From positions 1 to 39,298 of the forward strand of contig JAFWEX010000011.1 in NCBI GenBank assembly GCA_017512705.1: a stretch of DNA of 39,298 nt, given 5' to 3'. The position numbers and the translations under genes are program-made. Positions 37,221-39,298 of this stretch are shown piece by piece. The notes under the pieces are model-generated. The model ran no database searches. It was not told where the DNA came from and worked only from the letters and a program-made list of their open reading frames with translations. The DNA comes from Paenibacillus sp. Lineage in GTDB: Bacteria; Bacillota; Bacilli; Paenibacillales; Paenibacillaceae. Numbering within the stretch: position 1 is the stretch's first letter; the number at the start of each line of letters is the position of its first letter.

Positions 37221-37670
37221 TTAATCCAATTTTTCCACATAGGCGTGGTTCGAACGAAGCTTATGGATAATCTCCTCATAATCCTCATCTCTAACTTTGG
37301 CAGACAGAACATAGTGCAGATCATCATAATCACCCGTAGTCACATCTGCAGCATCAAGCATGTCTCCATCTTGATTCACGCGATTGCGGGGATCACGTTC
37401 AGCTTCACGATCTACATCCGAGACGACAGGTATCACGTTTTCGCTGGCGGGAGCCCCGGGAGCTGCGCCTACACCCATTGCTCCGTTCGTTCCTACGCCA
37501 CCTGCTGCTGTGTTATACGGGACAAGGGGAATCATCACTCGTGTATCTCTTCCGATTGCTGCATCCAGCTGACCTACTTCCAACTGCTCGGTACGAAACG
37601 TCTGCAATGAAGTTCTAGCCCCTTCTGCCTCGTCTTCGGTCCGAAAGTATGCCTGAATATGTTTTGCCAT
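37221..37670 (-). CDS. Uncharacterised protein, YflT/stress-type fold suspected
   Basis: A 149-residue protein with two alpha/beta halves (residues 1-45, starting KHIQAYFRTEDEAEGARTSL, and 110-149, HYVLSAKVRDEDYEEIIHKL) joined by a Gly/Ala/Pro-rich linker (about 52-80) and an acidic stretch (about 83-112). The two halves could form one ferredoxin-like fold, as in YflT-type general stress proteins; this is a weak impression. No membrane segment or signal peptide. AAGGAGGG is six bases before the ATG. It stands between its own terminator and the DJ-1 family gene, both on the minus strand. Confidence 0.7.
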   Translation of the reverse strand: MAKHIQAYFRTEDEAEGARTSLQTFRTEQLEVGQLDAAIGRDTRVMIPLVPYNTAAGGVGTNGAMGVGAAPGAPASENVIPVVSDVDREAERDPRNRVNQDGDMLDAADVTTGDYDDLHYVLSAKVRDEDYEEIIHKLRSNHAYVEKLD

Positions 37671-37812
37671 GTCAAACCCTCCTTATAAGGAATGTAATAT
37701 AACGTGACAACGTGACACCTAATGATTCGATGACACGAGGTAACCATCGTTAGATATGATTGTTATATATGAATAGATTGCCATAATCTCGGGATCGTTA
37801 ACCTATCGTTAT

Positions 37813-38319
37813 TTATATGACTTTTAGCAATTCACGAACAAATGCAGGTTCATCTTCAGGAGTACGAGATGTGATGTAGTTCCCGTCCACTACAGCTTCG
37901 TGATCCATGAATTCTGCTCCAGCATTCACCATATCATCCTTCAACGGTGGATATGATGTAATGGTGCGGCCTTTCAACAAATCCGCACTGGCCAAAATCT
38001 GTGGACCATGGCAGATCGCTGCGATGGGTTTCTTCGCATCGTTGATTTCCGTTACAAATTTCAAAATATCGGTATCCGTCCGCAAATTTTCAGGTGAAGA
38101 TCCGCCCGGAATAACAACGGCATCATAATCAGATGAACGAACATCCGAGATGGCTTTATCCGTTGTATAAGAGACTTTTCCTCCCTTACCTTGCAGTGTT
38201 TCACCGGCTTTTAACCCGATAATGTGTACTTCGTGTCCAGCTTTCTTCACCTCATCGTACGGTACCTGCATCTCCGAATCTTCAAAATCATTTGCAAGTA
38301 AAAAAGCAACTCTACTCAT
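37813..38319 (-). CDS. DJ-1/PfpI family protein (general stress protein 18-like)
   Basis: A 168-residue cytoplasmic protein of the PfpI group, similar to B. subtilis YfkM/YraA; members have been described as proteases or as deglycases that repair glyoxal-damaged molecules, and the true activity is debated. The nucleophile C103 with H104 lies in AAICHGPQ, the nearby glutamate in NDFEDSE (E13), and VVIPGGSSP and YPPLKDD are conserved. The frame extends 22 codons further, but ATG 38319 has AAGGAG about 11 bases upstream and matches the usual start, so I use it. Confidence 0.9.
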   Translation of the reverse strand: MSRVAFLLANDFEDSEMQVPYDEVKKAGHEVHIIGLKAGETLQGKGGKVSYTTDKAISDVRSSDYDAVVIPGGSSPENLRTDTDILKFVTEINDAKKPIAAICHGPQILASADLLKGRTITSYPPLKDDMVNAGAEFMDHEAVVDGNYITSRTPEDEPAFVRELLKVI

Positions 38320-38499
38320 AATGTATGTTCTCCTTTCCGTATTCGAATTCGGTTTAAACCTGATCATGCTAACCTTGTTTGTCACTTGGTTACTGCCTCG
38401 ATTTGTTATTACCCTAAGCTGCTTGATTTATAACAATGCAAACTGAATTGATTTTGTAAATATGCATCTGGAGCTTTAGTGACAAAAGCAATAGACAGC

Positions 38500-38530
38500 A
38501 AAAAGCCCCGATCGCACAGCGATCGAGACT
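38500..38530 (-). terminator. Terminator after the dtd transcript
   Basis: CGATCGC (38509-38515) pairs with GCGATCG (38519-38525) around ACA; on the minus strand the stem extends into GGGGC and T5 follows. It ends minus-strand transcription from dtd before the DJ-1 gene. Confidence 0.85.
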
Positions 38531-38605
38531 TATGTTTTGGATATCTAGAATCCATGCTATAAAAATCTGAAACAAACTAAACGCTCTCCCCTTAGTGGGT
38601 ACGCA

Positions 38606-38773
38606 TTACGGACGAGGATGATGATCCTGCCTGTCTTTGTCTGAAGTCTGCAACATCCATATCGAAGAAACGCGTGTTGCTGCAGAACGGGCAAGATGAA
38701 GTGATTCTGCCATATTTCCCGGGATTAGCAGCGGTTCAATTTTTGCTTTGGTTGATTTCGCAGATTGGCGCAT
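38606..38773 (-). CDS. Possible small basic protein downstream of dtd
   Basis: A 55-codon frame starting at ATG 38773, Ser/Ala/Arg-rich with a basic start (RQSAKSTKAKIEPLL) and an acidic/His C-terminus (DKDRQDHHPRP). AAAGGAG lies upstream at 38792-38786, 12 bases from this ATG; a TTG at 38797 is an alternative. It lies 82 bases after dtd and before a terminator on the same strand, which supports a real minor gene. No recognised family, and it could be untranslated. Confidence 0.35.
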   Translation of the reverse strand: MRQSAKSTKAKIEPLLIPGNMAESLHLARSAATRVSSIWMLQTSDKDRQDHHPRP

Positions 38774-38855
38774 CGTAAGGGAGACTCCTTTGAACAACAG
38801 AGGATATAACGTTCCAATAACGTCTACTTCTCCCTCATTATGGCCCTGTTACGGA

Positions 38856-39298
38856 TCAATTATGCGCTGGTCGATCATGAACCGGACTTTCAACCATCAA
38901 AGTGACTGGACCCCAGTTCGTAAATGAAACGTCCATCATTGCTCCGAAACGTCCCGTTTCTACTTGAATTCCCTTATCACGTAGCAGCTGGTTAAAAGTC
39001 TCATATAACCGCTCAGCCACATCCGGACGGGCTGCTGCTGCAAAGCTTGGTCGCTTTCCTTTGCGACAATCACCATACAGCGTAAACTGGGACACCGAAA
39101 GAACAGCTCCTCCCACATCCAGAAGACTAAGGTTCATCTTCTCCTGTTCATCCTCAAATATGCGAAGACCGCTAATTTTTTCTGCCAGATAGATGGCATC
39201 TTTCTCGGTATCCTCGTGAGTAATACCTACAAGTAGCATCAAACCGGATTCAATTCTACCTGTCAATTCATCTCCCACAGTTACCTGAGCCTCTTTAC
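38856..39298 (-). CDS. dtd: D-aminoacyl-tRNA deacylase, 5'-truncated by window edge
   Basis: Removes D-amino acids from mischarged tRNA and glycine from tRNA-Ala. The visible part holds the conserved [10 protein letters not shown] segment (active-site core), [19 protein letters not shown] with the cross-subunit Gly-Pro motif, and the [10 protein letters not shown] loop. The coding frame continues unbroken upstream through KEAQVT to the window end, so about ten N-terminal residues are missing and the true start lies outside; the GTG at 39278 is not a start. The family has about 147 residues. In B. subtilis dtd is next to relA, upstream of hisS, which fits the order here. Confidence 0.95.
   Translation of the reverse strand, partial: KEAQVTVGDELTGRIESGLMLLVGITHEDTEKDAIYLAEKISGLRIFEDEQEKMNLSLLDVGGAVLSVSQFTLYGDCRKGKRPSFAAAARPDVAERLYETFNQLLRDKGIQVETGRFGAMMDVSFTNWGPVTLMVESPVHDRPAHN

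Overview
The window looks like a chromosomal housekeeping segment from a Gram-positive, spore-forming Bacillota member, most probably Paenibacillus. This rests on base composition (G+C in the mid-40s by eye), protein content, T-box leaders, strong AGGAGG-type ribosome sites, and local gene order that closely follows the B. subtilis aspS-hisS / cymR-trmU / alaS-yrrO neighbourhood. Species identity is inference; no rRNA or tRNA gene is present.

Layout. (1) 1-4493: the end of ilvD (+), a polysaccharide deacetylase with a YkoP-like C-terminal domain (-), and an AI-2E-family permease (+). (2) 4532-8764: a class B penicillin-binding protein and a chemoreceptor, both on the minus strand. (3) 9010-16990: a long minus-strand series read from a textbook sigma-A promoter and an alanine T-box: alaS, ireB, ruvX, two tandem DUF1292 genes, mltG, trhP1, trhP2. 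(4) 17065-21094: AI-2E permease, zinc-ribbon microprotein, PRC-barrel protein, cysteine desulfurase, CymR. (5) 21467-24872: mnmA (+), a pair of FluC/CrcB fluoride channel subunits (-), and rarA (-). (6) 25025-32280: an accessory block of HelD, a small membrane protein, a DUF4097 protein, a TetR regulator, a BmrA-like ABC exporter and an NCS2 purine permease. (7) 32502-36930: the T-box-controlled hisS-aspS-tcdA operon. (8) 37221-39298: a stress-type protein of unknown function, a DJ-1/PfpI protein, a possible small ORF and the start-truncated dtd gene.

How the genes fit together. Much of the window serves translation quality: alaS, aspS, hisS and dtd charge tRNAs or proofread them; cysteine desulfurase with MnmA makes the 2-thiouridine of tRNA position 34; TrhP1/TrhP2 hydroxylate U34; TcdA cyclises t6A37. 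CymR, next to the desulfurase, links this to cysteine metabolism. IreB, MltG, the PBP and the deacetylase belong to envelope biology. RarA, RuvX and HelD deal with replication, nucleic-acid processing and RNA-polymerase recycling.

I found no CRISPR array, prophage, transposon or obvious defence island, and no clear unknown multi-gene system. The least explained material is the TetR-controlled DUF4097 / small-membrane-protein / HelD stretch, the doubled DUF1292 genes, several strong intercistronic hairpins, and a non-coding interval (about 36950-37205) with two same-strand terminators and a perfect palindrome.
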